This document shows positions 1-8,368 of a DNA stretch of 64,000 bases, one piece after another. The notes under the pieces were generated by a model. It was not told the DNA's origin. It saw only the letters and a list, made by a program, of their open reading frames with translations, and made no database searches. Positions within the stretch are counted from its first letter, which is position 1; each line of letters starts with the position of its first letter. The DNA is from Streptomyces sp. Sge12. GTDB taxonomy: Bacteria; Actinomycetota; Actinomycetes; Streptomycetales; Streptomycetaceae. Location of the stretch: contig NZ_CP020555.1 of NCBI RefSeq assembly GCF_002080455.1, positions 2,852,001 to 2,916,000 of the forward strand. The letters are read 5' to 3'. The translations under genes and the position numbers were made by a program.

Positions 1-511
1 GCTGGCCCGCGCACAGCTCGATGATGCAGGCCGCGAGCCGGGCCGAGGCCGCCGCCGCGGCCGGATGCGGATCCTCCGCGAGCAGCCGCAGCGCGAGCGC
101 CATCATCGCGTCGCCCGTGATGATGGCGTCCGGCGTCCCGAAGACGGTCCAGGCCGTGGCCCGGCCGCGCCGCCGGACGTCCTTGTCGATGATGTCGTCG
201 TGCAGCAGCGTGAAGTTGTGCGCCAGCTCCACGGCGGCCGCCGCCTTCACGGCCTCGTCGGCCGGCCCGGCATCCGGACCGCGCAGGGCCTGCGCCGCGG
301 CCAGCACCAGGGCCGGCCGGATGGCCTTCCCCGCGCCGCCCGCGGCCGGGCTGCCGTCCTCGTGCTCCCAGCCGAAGTGGTACATCGCCACCCGCCGCAT
401 CGAGCCCGGCAGGCTCTCGAGGGTACGGCGCAGCTGCGGGTCGACCGCTTGTCTCGTCCGGTCCAGGAGGGCTGCGGCGTCCTGGCCCTCACCGGTCGCG
501 ATGGCGTTCAC
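1..511 (-). CDS. Polyprenyl synthetase (trans-isoprenyl diphosphate synthase), C-terminus outside window
   Basis: This is the N-terminal 170 residues of an isoprenyl diphosphate synthase, which condenses isopentenyl diphosphate with an allylic diphosphate. The first aspartate-rich motif is clear (HDDIIDKD, about residues 116-123), preceded by ELAHNFTLL and followed by RRRGRATAW and TGDAMMALAL, all hallmarks of the family. The GTG start at 511 lies 5 nt after the stop of the encapsulin-like gene, so the two are almost certainly co-transcribed and probably coupled. There is no long disordered N-terminal extension of the kind described for some family 2B encapsulin cargo. Product chain length (C10, C15, C20 or longer) cannot be judged from this fragment. 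The gene runs off the left edge, so the second DDxxD motif is not visible. Confidence 0.9.
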   Translation of the reverse strand, partial: MNAIATGEGQDAAALLDRTRQAVDPQLRRTLESLPGSMRRVAMYHFGWEHEDGSPAAGGAGKAIRPALVLAAAQALRGPDAGPADEAVKAAAAVELAHNFTLLHDDIIDKDVRRRGRATAWTVFGTPDAIITGDAMMALALRLLAEDPHPAAAAASARLAACIIELCAGQ

Positions 512-516
512 GGCGG

Positions 517-1923
517 TCAGCGCCAGCGGCCGATCTCGACGTTCTCCAGCACGCCGAGCGCGTCCGGCACCAGCACCGCGGCCGAGAAGTAGGCGGTGAC
601 CAGGTACGAGATGATCGCCTGCTCGCTGATGCCCATGAAACGGACCGACAGGCTCGGCTCGATCTCGTCCGGGATGCCCGGCTGGTGGAGCCCGATCACG
701 CCCTGCTCGTCCTCGCCGGTGCGCATGCACAGGATGGACGTGGTGCGGGCATCGCTGATCGGGATCTTGTTGCTCGGGAAGATCGGCACCCCGCGCCAGG
801 CCGGCACCCGGTTGCCGCCGACGTCCACCGACTCGGGGTAGATCCCGCGCTTGTTGCACTCACGGCCGAAGGCGGCGATCGCCTTGGGGTGCGCCAGGAA
901 CAGCTTGGAGCCGCGCCGCATGCTGAGCAGCTGGTCCATGTCGTCGGGGCTGGGTGCGCCGTCGTGCGGCTGGATGCGCTGGTCGTAGTCGGCGTTGTGG
1001 AGCAGGCCGAAGTTGCGATTGTTGAGCATCTCGTGCTCCTGGCGCTCGCGCAGCGCCTCGACCGTGAGCCGCAACTGCTGCTCGGTCTGGTTCATCGGGT
1101 GGTTGTAGAGGTCGGCGACGCGGCTGTGGACCCGCAGGACCGTTTGTGCAATGGAGAGCTCGTACTCGCGCGGCCGGGCCTCGTAGTCGACGAAGGTGCC
1201 GGGGAGGACGGCCTCGCCCTCGTGGCCGGCGGAGAGCTCGATCGCGGCCTCGCCGTACTTGTTGGTCTGCCGGTCGGGCCGGCTCCGTACGCCCTCCACG
1301 TGCGCGCGCAGCGATTCGACCCGGTCGGCGAGGAGCTGGAAGTCCTGCCGGGACAGGGTGAGGGCGGTGCCGGAGGTGGCGGCGCGGGCGGTGTACTCCC
1401 AAATCGATTCTTCATCGACGAGGGAGTCGTCGCCGAAGTACGCGCCGTCGGCGACGGTCCGCAGGACGGCGTCCTCGCCGTAGGGGCCGGGGCCGATCTG
1501 GTCGATGCGGCCGTGGGCGAGCAGGAAGACCTCGTCGGCGGGGCTGCCGAAGGAGGTGAGCTCCTGTCCGGCCTCGAAGTCGATCTGCCGGCAGCGCTGG
1601 GCGAGTTCGCCGAGGACGTCGAGGTCCTCGTAGTCGCGCAGCAGCGGGAGCTCACCGAGCTCGGCCGGGATCACCTGGACCTGGGTGCCGGTCTTGATGA
1701 ACTCCACGACGCCGTTGCCGACCGAGTAGCTCAGCCTGCGGTTGACGCGGTACGTGCCGCCCTGCACCGACACCCACGGGAGCATCTTCAGGAGCCACCG
1801 CGAGGTGATCTCCTGCATCTGCGGCGCGGACTTGGTCGTGGTTGCCAAGTTCCGTGCGGCCGTGGTCCCGAGACTGCGCTGCGGTGTCTGGGCCTCGGAC
1901 TCGGAACCTGCCTGGACCGACAT
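517..1923 (-). CDS. Family 2B encapsulin shell protein with cyclic-nucleotide-binding domain (EshA-like)
   Basis: A 468-residue protein. Residues about 1-90 and 215-468 read as a HK97-type encapsulin shell, and about 95-210 as a CRP/FNR-like cyclic nucleotide-binding fold (for example [26 protein letters not shown] and [11 protein letters not shown]). No HTH follows the nucleotide domain, which argues against a CRP regulator. Proteins of this architecture in Streptomyces are known as EshA/EshB or the Crp-like protein of 2-methylisoborneol clusters, and were later classed as family 2B encapsulins. The ATG at 1923 is preceded by a GGGAAAG Shine-Dalgarno. The polyprenyl synthase gene begins 5 nt downstream, matching the terpenoid-enzyme cargo reported for this family. 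The shell assignment is by recalled sequence character; I cannot model the fold here. Confidence 0.82.
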   Translation of the reverse strand: MSVQAGSESEAQTPQRSLGTTAARNLATTTKSAPQMQEITSRWLLKMLPWVSVQGGTYRVNRRLSYSVGNGVVEFIKTGTQVQVIPAELGELPLLRDYEDLDVLGELAQRCRQIDFEAGQELTSFGSPADEVFLLAHGRIDQIGPGPYGEDAVLRTVADGAYFGDDSLVDEESIWEYTARAATSGTALTLSRQDFQLLADRVESLRAHVEGVRSRPDRQTNKYGEAAIELSAGHEGEAVLPGTFVDYEARPREYELSIAQTVLRVHSRVADLYNHPMNQTEQQLRLTVEALRERQEHEMLNNRNFGLLHNADYDQRIQPHDGAPSPDDMDQLLSMRRGSKLFLAHPKAIAAFGRECNKRGIYPESVDVGGNRVPAWRGVPIFPSNKIPISDARTTSILCMRTGEDEQGVIGLHQPGIPDEIEPSLSVRFMGISEQAIISYLVTAYFSAAVLVPDALGVLENVEIGRWR

Positions 1924-2119
1924 GTCTTTCCCTTTCGATCACTCCATGGATCTGCGGGTGCAGCTTGTCAGCACGGAACGTGGTCGGACCATTACACAAA
2001 AGGGTGGGACTACTCCGTCCGGGTGCGGGGCACCCTTTGGGGCCACCTCCTTCCCCACGAGCCTCCCCAGCCCCACGCGACCCATCAATTTCGGCCATGC
2101 GCGACCCTCCCGCCGCTCT

Positions 2120-2142
2120 AACTTGCATAGGAGATGCAAGTT
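2120..2142. promoter_or_regulatory. NsrR-type operator upstream of nsrR
   Basis: A perfect 9-bp inverted repeat, AACTTGCAT and ATGCAAGTT, separated by 5 bp. It ends 17 bp before the nsrR ATG. It shares its core (GCAT-N5-ATGC) with the repeat upstream of hmpA, as expected for an autoregulatory NsrR site. Confidence 0.85.
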
Positions 2143-2158
2143 TCCCTACGGTGGCCCC

Positions 2159-2617
2159 ATGCGGCTGACCCGATTCACCGACCTGGCACTGCGCGTCCTG
2201 ATGCGCCTGGCCATCGAGGAAACGGACCTCCCCACCACCCGTGACGTGGCGGCGACCATGGAGGTCCCCTACACGCACACGGCCAAAGTGGTCGCCAGAC
2301 TGCAGCACCTCGGCCTGGTCGAGGCGCGGCGCGGCCGCGGCGGCGGGCTCGCCCTGACCTCCGCCGGACGGGCCGCCCCGGTCGGCTCGGTGGTGCGCGA
2401 GCTGGAGGGCGAGGGGGACGTCGTGGACTGCGAAGGCACCACCCCCTGCCCGCTGCGCGGGGCCTGCGTCCTGCGCGGCGCCCTGCGCCGTGCCCAGGAG
2501 GCCTTCTACGCCGCGCTGGACCCGCTGACGGTGAACGACCTGGTGGCGTCCCCGACCGGGCCGCTCCTGCTGGGCATTTCGAGCAGGGCCCCGACCGGGG
2601 CGGGCAGCAGCCCCTGA
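2159..2617 (+). CDS. nsrR: Rrf2-family NO-sensing repressor NsrR
   Basis: A 152-residue Rrf2/BadM regulator. The winged HTH occupies residues about 1-60 (LPTTRDVAATMEVPYTHTAK). Three cysteines, C91, C97 and C103, match the iron-sulfur ligands of NsrR, and Asp8 is present; in S. coelicolor NsrR the 4Fe-4S cluster is held by three Cys and Asp8. Nitrosylation of the cluster releases the repressor from DNA. The ATG at 2159 gives the standard family start (MRLTRFTD); the frame is open further upstream but has no better signal. Inverted repeats sit just upstream of this gene and of hmpA, so the protein probably represses itself and the NO dioxygenase. Confidence 0.93.
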   Translation: MRLTRFTDLALRVLMRLAIEETDLPTTRDVAATMEVPYTHTAKVVARLQHLGLVEARRGRGGGLALTSAGRAAPVGSVVRELEGEGDVVDCEGTTPCPLRGACVLRGALRRAQEAFYAALDPLTVNDLVASPTGPLLLGISSRAPTGAGSSP

Positions 2618-2731
2618 CCCTCGGCCCGATGGGCCGATGGCCGATTACCGCCGTCGGACCGGACCGGTCCACACCGTTCCGGCGCACGTCCGAACAGAAG
2701 TCCGCATCACGGCGGTCCTTCTGCGATCAAA

Positions 2732-2754
2732 AATATGCATCTTAGATGCAAATT
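2732..2754. promoter_or_regulatory. NsrR-type operator upstream of hmpA
   Basis: Inverted repeat AATATGCAT-N5-ATGCAAATT, matching at 8 of 9 arm positions, 50 bp before the hmpA ATG. The arms share the GCAT...ATGC core with the site before nsrR. The local AT-rich patch stands out in this GC-rich DNA. Confidence 0.85.
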
Positions 2755-2804
2755 CAATCGATCACGCACACAGCCCCACAGCCCCATCACGCGAGGAGTT
2801 CCCC

Positions 2805-4001
2805 ATGCTGTCCGAGACGTCGAGCGCCACCGTACGAGCCACCCTGCCCGCCGTCGGAGCGGCCATCGGCGAGATAGCCGAGCTCTTCTACACCAAGCTC
2901 TTCGCGGCCCACCCGGCACTGATCCGCGACCTCTTCAACCGGGGGAACCAGAACGCCGGCCTCCAGAAGCAGGCCCTCGCCGGCTCCGTCGCCGCCTTCG
3001 CGACCCACCTCCTCGCCCACCCGGACACGCGGCCCGACGTGATGCTGAACCGCATCGCCCACAAGCACGCCAGCCTCGGTGTGACCCGCGAGCAGTACGC
3101 GGTCGTCCACCGGCACCTGTTCGAGGCGATCGCCGAGGTCCTCGGCGAGGCCGTCACCCCCGAGGTAGCCCGGGCCTGGGACGAGGTCTACTGGCTGATG
3201 GCGAACGCCCTGATCGCCCTGGAGGAGCGTCTCTACGCCGAGCAGCAGGTCGTCGCCGGTGACGTGTGGCGCAAGTGGACCGTCACCGAGCGGGTGGCGG
3301 AGACGGCGGACTGCACCACCTTCCGGATCGCTCCCGCGGACGGCGCCCCGGCCCCCGCCCACCGGCCCGGCCAGTACGTCTCGGTCCAGGTCGAACTGCC
3401 GGACGGCGCCCGCCAGATCCGCCAGTACAGCCTCATCACCTCCCCCGGCTCCACGATCCGGGCGATCACCGTCAAGCGGGTCCACGGCCCGGCCGCCGCG
3501 GGCCCGGACGGCGAGGTCTCCCACCACCTGCACGCCCGGGTCCGTACCGGCGACACCCTGCGGGTCTCGGCCCCCTACGGCGACCTGGTCCTGGCCGACT
3601 CGGCCGCCCCGGTCCTGCTCGCCTCGGCCGGCATCGGCTGCACCCCGATGCTGTCGATGCTGGAGCACCTGGCCGACACCGGGCACACCGCCCCGGTGAC
3701 CGTGCTGCACGCGGACCGCTCCCCCGCCGACCACCCGCTGCGGGGCGACCACCGGGCGCTGACGCACAAGCTGGCCGACGCCTCGGCCCGGTTCTGGTAC
3801 GAGGAGGCGGCGGAGCCGGGCGACGGCCAGGGCCGCATGGACCTCTCGGCCGTCGCCCTGGCGCCGGGCACCCGGGCCTACCTGTGCGGACCGCTCCCCT
3901 TCATGCGGGCCGTGCGCGAGCAGCTGATCGCCAAGGGGCTGCCGGCCGCCGACATCCACTACGAGGTCTTCGGCCCGGACCTGTGGCTCGCATCGGTCTG
4001 A
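2805..4001 (+). CDS. hmpA: Flavohemoglobin (nitric oxide dioxygenase)
   Basis: A 398-residue flavohemoglobin that converts NO and O2 to nitrate using NAD(P)H. The globin domain (residues about 1-140) has the B10 tyrosine (LFYTKLF, Y29) and the proximal histidine in KHASLG (H88). An FAD-binding barrel follows, with RQYSLITSPG, then a NAD-binding domain with GIGCTPMLSML and CGPLPFMRAV; it ends with the typical YEVFGP. The length is normal. The ATG at 2805 follows GAGGAG. The gene sits downstream of nsrR with its own NsrR-type operator in the 187-bp gap, so induction by NO is likely. Confidence 0.96.
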   Translation: MLSETSSATVRATLPAVGAAIGEIAELFYTKLFAAHPALIRDLFNRGNQNAGLQKQALAGSVAAFATHLLAHPDTRPDVMLNRIAHKHASLGVTREQYAVVHRHLFEAIAEVLGEAVTPEVARAWDEVYWLMANALIALEERLYAEQQVVAGDVWRKWTVTERVAETADCTTFRIAPADGAPAPAHRPGQYVSVQVELPDGARQIRQYSLITSPGSTIRAITVKRVHGPAAAGPDGEVSHHLHARVRTGDTLRVSAPYGDLVLADSAAPVLLASAGIGCTPMLSMLEHLADTGHTAPVTVLHADRSPADHPLRGDHRALTHKLADASARFWYEEAAEPGDGQGRMDLSAVALAPGTRAYLCGPLPFMRAVREQLIAKGLPAADIHYEVFGPDLWLASV

Positions 4002-4128
4002 CACCTGGCCGGATCGGCTCGCTCGCCGTACGAAGGCACTAGCGCGGAGGGGTCGCCTCCACTAAACCGGAGGGTGACGAGACGAGCACAGAGGGTGTCC
4101 GTCGCGCACCGCAACGAAGGAGGCGGCC

Positions 4129-4719
4129 ATGGCCGCACCCATGTCCGCGGACCGCTTCATCAACGCACTGCGGAACGAGGGTCTGACCGTCGTCGAAGTC
4201 GGCGCCTGGCGGACCCACAACCGCAACCACAAGGGCCCCTGGGGGCCGGTTCACGGGGTGATGATCCACCACACCGTCACCCGCGGCACCGCCCACACCG
4301 TCGAGCTCTGCCGCGAGGGCCACAGCGCCCTCCCCGGCCCCCTGTGCCACGGCGTGATCGCCAAGGACGGCCGCGTCCACCTGGTCGGCTACGGCCGCGC
4401 CAACCACGCGGGCGCCGGTGACTCCGACGTCCTCGCGGCGGTCATCGCGGAGAAGCGGCTCCCGCCGGACAACGAGACGGACACCGACGGCAACCGCCAC
4501 TTCTACGGCTTCGAGTGCGAGAACCTCGGCGACGGCGAGGACCCCTGGCCCGCCGTCCAGCTCGACGCCATCGCCCGCGCCGCGGCGGCCCTGTGCCGGG
4601 TCCACCACTGGACGGCCCGCTCGGTGATCGGCCACCGCGAATGGCAGCCGGGCAAGGTCGACCCCAGGGGCTTCACGATGGACGCCATGCGCGCCCGCAT
4701 CGGCGAGCGCCTGAAGTAG
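4129..4719 (+). CDS. N-acetylmuramoyl-L-alanine amidase (Amidase_2/PGRP fold)
   Basis: A 196-residue single-domain amidase that would cut the lactyl-Ala bond of peptidoglycan. Candidate zinc ligands are H47 or H48 in MIHHTV, H169 in VIGHREW, and D178 in KVDPRG, the usual spacing for this fold. No signal peptide or transmembrane segment is visible, so export, if any, is non-classical; the compact form resembles phage-type endolysin domains, but no phage genes are nearby. The ATG is preceded by AAGGAGG. Its neighbours are not functionally related. Confidence 0.9.
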   Translation: MAAPMSADRFINALRNEGLTVVEVGAWRTHNRNHKGPWGPVHGVMIHHTVTRGTAHTVELCREGHSALPGPLCHGVIAKDGRVHLVGYGRANHAGAGDSDVLAAVIAEKRLPPDNETDTDGNRHFYGFECENLGDGEDPWPAVQLDAIARAAAALCRVHHWTARSVIGHREWQPGKVDPRGFTMDAMRARIGERLK

Positions 4720-4761
4720 CCCGTCCCCCACAATCCGTCCCCCACCAGGGACAATGACCCG

Positions 4762-5655
4762 GTGACCCATCCCGAACTGCTGCCGCGCCCGCCGTCCGCG
4801 CTCGTCGAGGCGGCGGACGACAGGTTCGAACGGTACGGCGTGCGGCTGCTGCTGAAGCGCGACGACCTCGTGCATCCGCAGCTGCCCGGCAACAAGTGGC
4901 GCAAGCTCGCGCCCAATCTCCGGGCCGCCCTCGCGGGCGGCCACGATCAGCTGCTCACCTTCGGCGGGGCGTACTCGAACCACCTGCGCGCCACCGCCGC
5001 CGCCGGGCGGCTGCTCGGGCTGCGGACGGTCGGCGTCGTGCGCGGGGACGAGCTCGCCGGGCGGCCCCTGAACGACTCCCTCGCCCGGTGCGCCGCAGAC
5101 GGTATGCGGCTGCACTTCGTCTCCCGGTCCGAGTACCGCCGCAAGGCCGAGCCGGACCGGCTGGCACGGCTGGTGGACGCGGCGGGCGCGCGCGGTGCGT
5201 ACGTCGTCCCCGAGGGCGGCAGCAACGCGCTCGCCCTGGCCGGCTGCGCCGAGCTCGGCCGGGAACTGCGCGGCGCCGCCGATGTGGTGGCGGTGGCCTG
5301 CGGCACCGGCGGCACCCTGGCGGGCCTCGCGGCCGGGCTGGGCCCCGGGCAGCGGGCGCTCGGTGTTCCGGTCCTGGCGGGCGGCTTCCTGGCCGCGGAG
5401 ATACGTTCCCTCCAGGCGGCCGCCTTCGGGGGTCCGGCCGGCGACTGGACCCTGGCCGAGGACTTCCACCACGGCGGCTACGCCCGGGTCCCGGCCGCGC
5501 TGGAGGCCTTCGCCGCCGACTTCGCCTCCCGCCACGGCCTGCCGGTCGAGCGGATCTACGTGGCCAAGCTGCTCTGGGCCCTGACCGAACTCACCGCCTC
5601 CGGCGCCTTCCCGCCCGGTACGACCCTCGCCGCCGTGGTCACGGGCCGGCCGTAG
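4762..5655 (+). CDS. 1-aminocyclopropane-1-carboxylate deaminase / D-cysteine desulfhydrase family enzyme
   Basis: A 297-residue fold-type II PLP enzyme. LPGNKWRKL (residues 41-49) is the motif that carries the PLP lysine, and ACGTGGTLAG is the phosphate-binding loop. The motif GGAYSNHLRATAAAGRLLG is conserved in this family. ACC deaminase and D-cysteine desulfhydrase cannot be separated by eye; most Streptomyces members of this length are annotated as the broad family. The GTG start at 4762 lies 42 nt after the amidase stop. Substrate is uncertain. Confidence 0.85.
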   Translation: MTHPELLPRPPSALVEAADDRFERYGVRLLLKRDDLVHPQLPGNKWRKLAPNLRAALAGGHDQLLTFGGAYSNHLRATAAAGRLLGLRTVGVVRGDELAGRPLNDSLARCAADGMRLHFVSRSEYRRKAEPDRLARLVDAAGARGAYVVPEGGSNALALAGCAELGRELRGAADVVAVACGTGGTLAGLAAGLGPGQRALGVPVLAGGFLAAEIRSLQAAAFGGPAGDWTLAEDFHHGGYARVPAALEAFAADFASRHGLPVERIYVAKLLWALTELTASGAFPPGTTLAAVVTGRP

Positions 5656-5695
5656 CCGCGCCCGACGCCCCGGCGCCCCGGCCCCGACGCCGGCC

Positions 5696-7276
5696 TCAGC
5701 CCTCCTCGCGGTAGGCCGCGGCCTCCTCCAGGTCCAGCCGGCGCAGCAGCGCCCGCAGCATCTCGTCGTCGATCCGGCGCTGGTCCCGCAGCGTCACGAA
5801 GACCTCCCGCTCGGCGGCGATCATCTCCCGGGCGAGGCGCCGGTAGATGTCGTCCGCCGACTCCCCCGTCTCCGGGTTGACCTCGCCCAGCCGCTCCCAC
5901 ACCGCATTGCGCCGCCGCTCCAGCACCGTGCGCAGCCGGTCCGCCAGCGGCGGCGGCAGCGTGCTGCTCTCCGGTTCCTCCAGCAGCTCCGCCAGCCGTT
6001 CCTCCGCCGCCCGCGAGGCCTCGCTCTGCGCCTGCGCCTCGGCCAGGGTCTCGGCCTGCACGTCCTTCGGCGGCAGGTTCAGCGCCCGGATCAGCGGCGG
6101 CAGCGTCAGCCCCTGCACCACCAGCGTCCCGATGACCGTGGTGAAGGTCAGGAAGAGGATCAGGTTCCGGTGCGGCACCGACATGGGCACGGAGAAGGCG
6201 ATGGCCAGCGAGACCACGCCGCGCATCCCGGCCCATCCCACGATCACCGGAGCCTTCCAGTCGGTGTCGCTCTCCCGCGCCCGGATCCGCTCCGACAGCC
6301 AGCGCGGCACGAAGGTCGCCGGGAACACCCACAGGAACCGGGCCACCACCACCGCGAGGAACACGGCGACCGCGTACGTGGCCGCGTGCATGCCGTCGTA
6401 CTCCCCGAGCCCGCCCAGGACCACCGGCAGCTGGAGCCCGATCAGCGCGAAGACCACCGACTCCAGCACGAAGGCGACCACCCTCCACACCGCCTCCTCC
6501 TGGAGGCGGGTGGCGAAGTCGACCTGCCAGTTGCGGTGGCCGAGGTACAGCGCGACGACGACCACGGCCAGCACCCCGGAGGCGTGCACCCGCTCCGCGG
6601 CCGCGTACGCCACGAAGGGGATCAGCAGCGAGAGGGTGTTCTGGAGCAGCGGCTCCTTCAGCCGCGTGCGCAGCTGGTGGATGGGGACCATCAGCAGCAG
6701 GCCGACGCCGATACCGCCGACCGAGGCCAGCAGGAACTCCGCGATGCCGCCCGCCCAGCCGGCGCTCACCCCGACGGCCGCGGCCAGCGCCACCTTGTAC
6801 GCGGTGATCGCGGTGGCGTCGTTGACCAGGGACTCGCCCTGCAGGATGGTCGTGATGCGGTTCGGCAGCCGCAGCTTGCGGGCGATCGCGGTGGCCGCGA
6901 CGGCGTCCGGCGGGGCGATCACCGCGCCCAGCACCAGCGCCACCGGCATGGTCAGCCCCGGCACCAGCAGGTACGCCGCGTATCCGACGGCGAGCGTCGC
7001 GAAGAGCACGTAGCCCACCGAGAGCATCGCAATGGGCCGGATGTTCGCGCGCAGGTCCAGGTACGAGCTGTCCACGGCGGCCGTGTACAGCAGCGGCGGG
7101 AGCAGCAGCGGCAGCACGATGTGCGGGTCGAGCGTGTACGCCGGCACCCCGGGCACGTACCCGGCCAGCAGGCCGAAGACGACCAGCAGCAGCGGCGCGG
7201 GCACCGGGGTCCGACGGGCCAGTCCGGCGACGGCCGCGCTGCCGGCGATCAGCGCCACCAGCGGCAATACCTCCAT
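5696..7276 (-). CDS. Na+/H+ antiporter, CPA1 family
   Basis: A 526-residue antiporter with about 12 hydrophobic segments over residues 1-400 and a charged cytoplasmic tail of about 110 residues rich in Glu and Arg. The motifs GAVIAPPDAVAATAIARKL and QGESLVNDATAI are the core ion-binding region of NhaP/NHE-type carriers. It exports Na+ (or K+) in exchange for protons at the cytoplasmic membrane. It is divergently transcribed from the UBP zinc-finger gene across a 212-bp gap. Confidence 0.93.
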   Translation of the reverse strand: MEVLPLVALIAGSAAVAGLARRTPVPAPLLLVVFGLLAGYVPGVPAYTLDPHIVLPLLLPPLLYTAAVDSSYLDLRANIRPIAMLSVGYVLFATLAVGYAAYLLVPGLTMPVALVLGAVIAPPDAVAATAIARKLRLPNRITTILQGESLVNDATAITAYKVALAAAVGVSAGWAGGIAEFLLASVGGIGVGLLLMVPIHQLRTRLKEPLLQNTLSLLIPFVAYAAAERVHASGVLAVVVVALYLGHRNWQVDFATRLQEEAVWRVVAFVLESVVFALIGLQLPVVLGGLGEYDGMHAATYAVAVFLAVVVARFLWVFPATFVPRWLSERIRARESDTDWKAPVIVGWAGMRGVVSLAIAFSVPMSVPHRNLILFLTFTTVIGTLVVQGLTLPPLIRALNLPPKDVQAETLAEAQAQSEASRAAEERLAELLEEPESSTLPPPLADRLRTVLERRRNAVWERLGEVNPETGESADDIYRRLAREMIAAEREVFVTLRDQRRIDDEMLRALLRRLDLEEAAAYREEG

Positions 7277-7488
7277 CGAAGATCCACCTCAATCGTCGGC
7301 CGCTCGCCCCGAACGCGCGGGCTTGACCGAGGAGATCCTCATGACTCGCACGGCGGGAACGTATTCTGTACGAGATCAAGCTCCGGTCAAAGCGTGACGC
7401 ATCGACACTCCGCTGCATCGCAGCTCCGGCCCGTGCGCGCGGTTCGCCCCGAGACTGAAGGCCGGGGTTCCGGTACAAGGAGAATGCG

Positions 7489-7749
7489 ATGAGCGAGTGC
7501 ACCCACGTTGCCGAACTGCCGCGTCCCGAACCGGTGCCCTCCCACGACACCTGCTCCGAGTGCCTGGCGCTCGGCAGCCACCCCGTGCAGCTGCGGATGT
7601 GCCTGGGGTGCGGGCACGTGGCCTGCTGTGATTCCTCGCCCCACCGGCACGCCACCGCGCACCACCGGGAGACCGGCCATCCGGTGATGCGGAGCTTCGA
7701 ACCGGGCGAGACCTGGCGCTGGTGTTTTGTCGACGGTTCGATCGTCTGA
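7489..7749 (+). CDS. UBP-type zinc finger protein
   Basis: An 86-residue protein consisting almost entirely of a ubiquitin-hydrolase-type zinc finger (zf-UBP). CSEC, CLGCGHVACC and HRHATAHHRETGHPV give the Cys/His spacing of the fold, and the C-terminal end RWCFVDG is typical. Ubiquitin itself is absent, so the partner is unknown; in eukaryotes this domain binds free C-terminal Gly-Gly tails. The ATG at 7489 follows AAGGAGAATGCG. It is divergent from the antiporter gene. The role cannot be stated. Confidence 0.9.
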   Translation: MSECTHVAELPRPEPVPSHDTCSECLALGSHPVQLRMCLGCGHVACCDSSPHRHATAHHRETGHPVMRSFEPGETWRWCFVDGSIV

Positions 7750-7954
7750 GGCGGGGTAGTTCAACCCTCCGCCGGTTCCCCTGATTTGGGCCCCGCAGAC
7801 CCCTAGCCACTGTGCGTACCCATGGGCTTACCATCAGTCACTGGCTCGCAGGCGGGGTGCTCGGAGCGGGTACCAAGAGGGGTGCCGCGACACGATCGCC
7901 CGGATCGCGATAGCGTCACCGGCGAACAGAGCTCGTACCACCTTGGAGGTGAGG

Positions 7955-8368
7955 GTGTCCCAGATCGCAGGCGAGCCCGGGACTCAGGACTTCGTGGAAG
8001 TCCGGCTGCCCGCTGCGGGTGCCTACCTGTCGGTGCTGCGGACGGCCACGGCCGGTCTCGCGGCACGTTTGGACTTCACCCTCGACGAGATCGAGGACCT
8101 CCGCATCGCGGTGGACGAGGCCTGCGCGATCCTGCTCCAGCAGGCCGTGCCGGGCTCCGTCCTCAGTTGCGTGTTCCGGCTGATCGACGATTCGCTGGAA
8201 GTGACGGTCTCGGCGCCCACCACCGACGGACGGGCGCCCGAGCGTGACACGTTCGCGTGGACCGTGCTGTCGGCACTGGCCGGCAAGGTCGAGGCCACGG
8301 TCGAGGAGAACCGGACGGTGAGCATCAGCCTCTACAAACAGCGCGGCGCGGGACCAGGCCCGGCGTGA
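7955..8368 (+). CDS. prsH: Anti-sigma factor, RsbW-like serine kinase (PrsH/UshX-like)
   Basis: A 137-residue GHKL ATPase-fold protein of the RsbW type. TLDEIEDLRIAVDEACAILL is the N-box region that binds ATP/Mg. Such proteins hold SigB-family factors inactive and phosphorylate anti-anti-sigma factors. I choose GTG 7955 because TTGGAGGT lies just upstream with good spacing; the longer frame (7943) would start inside the ribosome-binding site. The stop overlaps the proposed sigH GTG (GTGA, 8365-8368), which indicates translational coupling of the anti-sigma factor to its sigma factor. The symbol follows the S. coelicolor sigH neighbour from memory. Confidence 0.87.
   Translation: MSQIAGEPGTQDFVEVRLPAAGAYLSVLRTATAGLAARLDFTLDEIEDLRIAVDEACAILLQQAVPGSVLSCVFRLIDDSLEVTVSAPTTDGRAPERDTFAWTVLSALAGKVEATVEENRTVSISLYKQRGAGPGPA

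Noticed and set aside
1..1923. 2-methylisoborneol biosynthesis operon
   Set aside because: The gene after the shell protein is a polyprenyl synthase with HDDIIDKD, not a methyltransferase or monoterpene cyclase; a cyclase may still lie outside the window.
1742..2158. N-terminal extension of NsrR in the open frame
   Set aside because: It overlaps the divergent shell gene and the operator; the family start at 2159 matches Asp8 numbering of NsrR.
2787..4004. 405-residue minus-strand ORF opposite hmpA
   Set aside because: Antisense shadow of high GC; the plus strand encodes a complete flavohemoglobin.
4039..5535. 498-residue minus-strand ORF
   Set aside because: Antisense shadow of the amidase and PLP-enzyme genes; the product is Gly/Arg/Val-rich with no domain.
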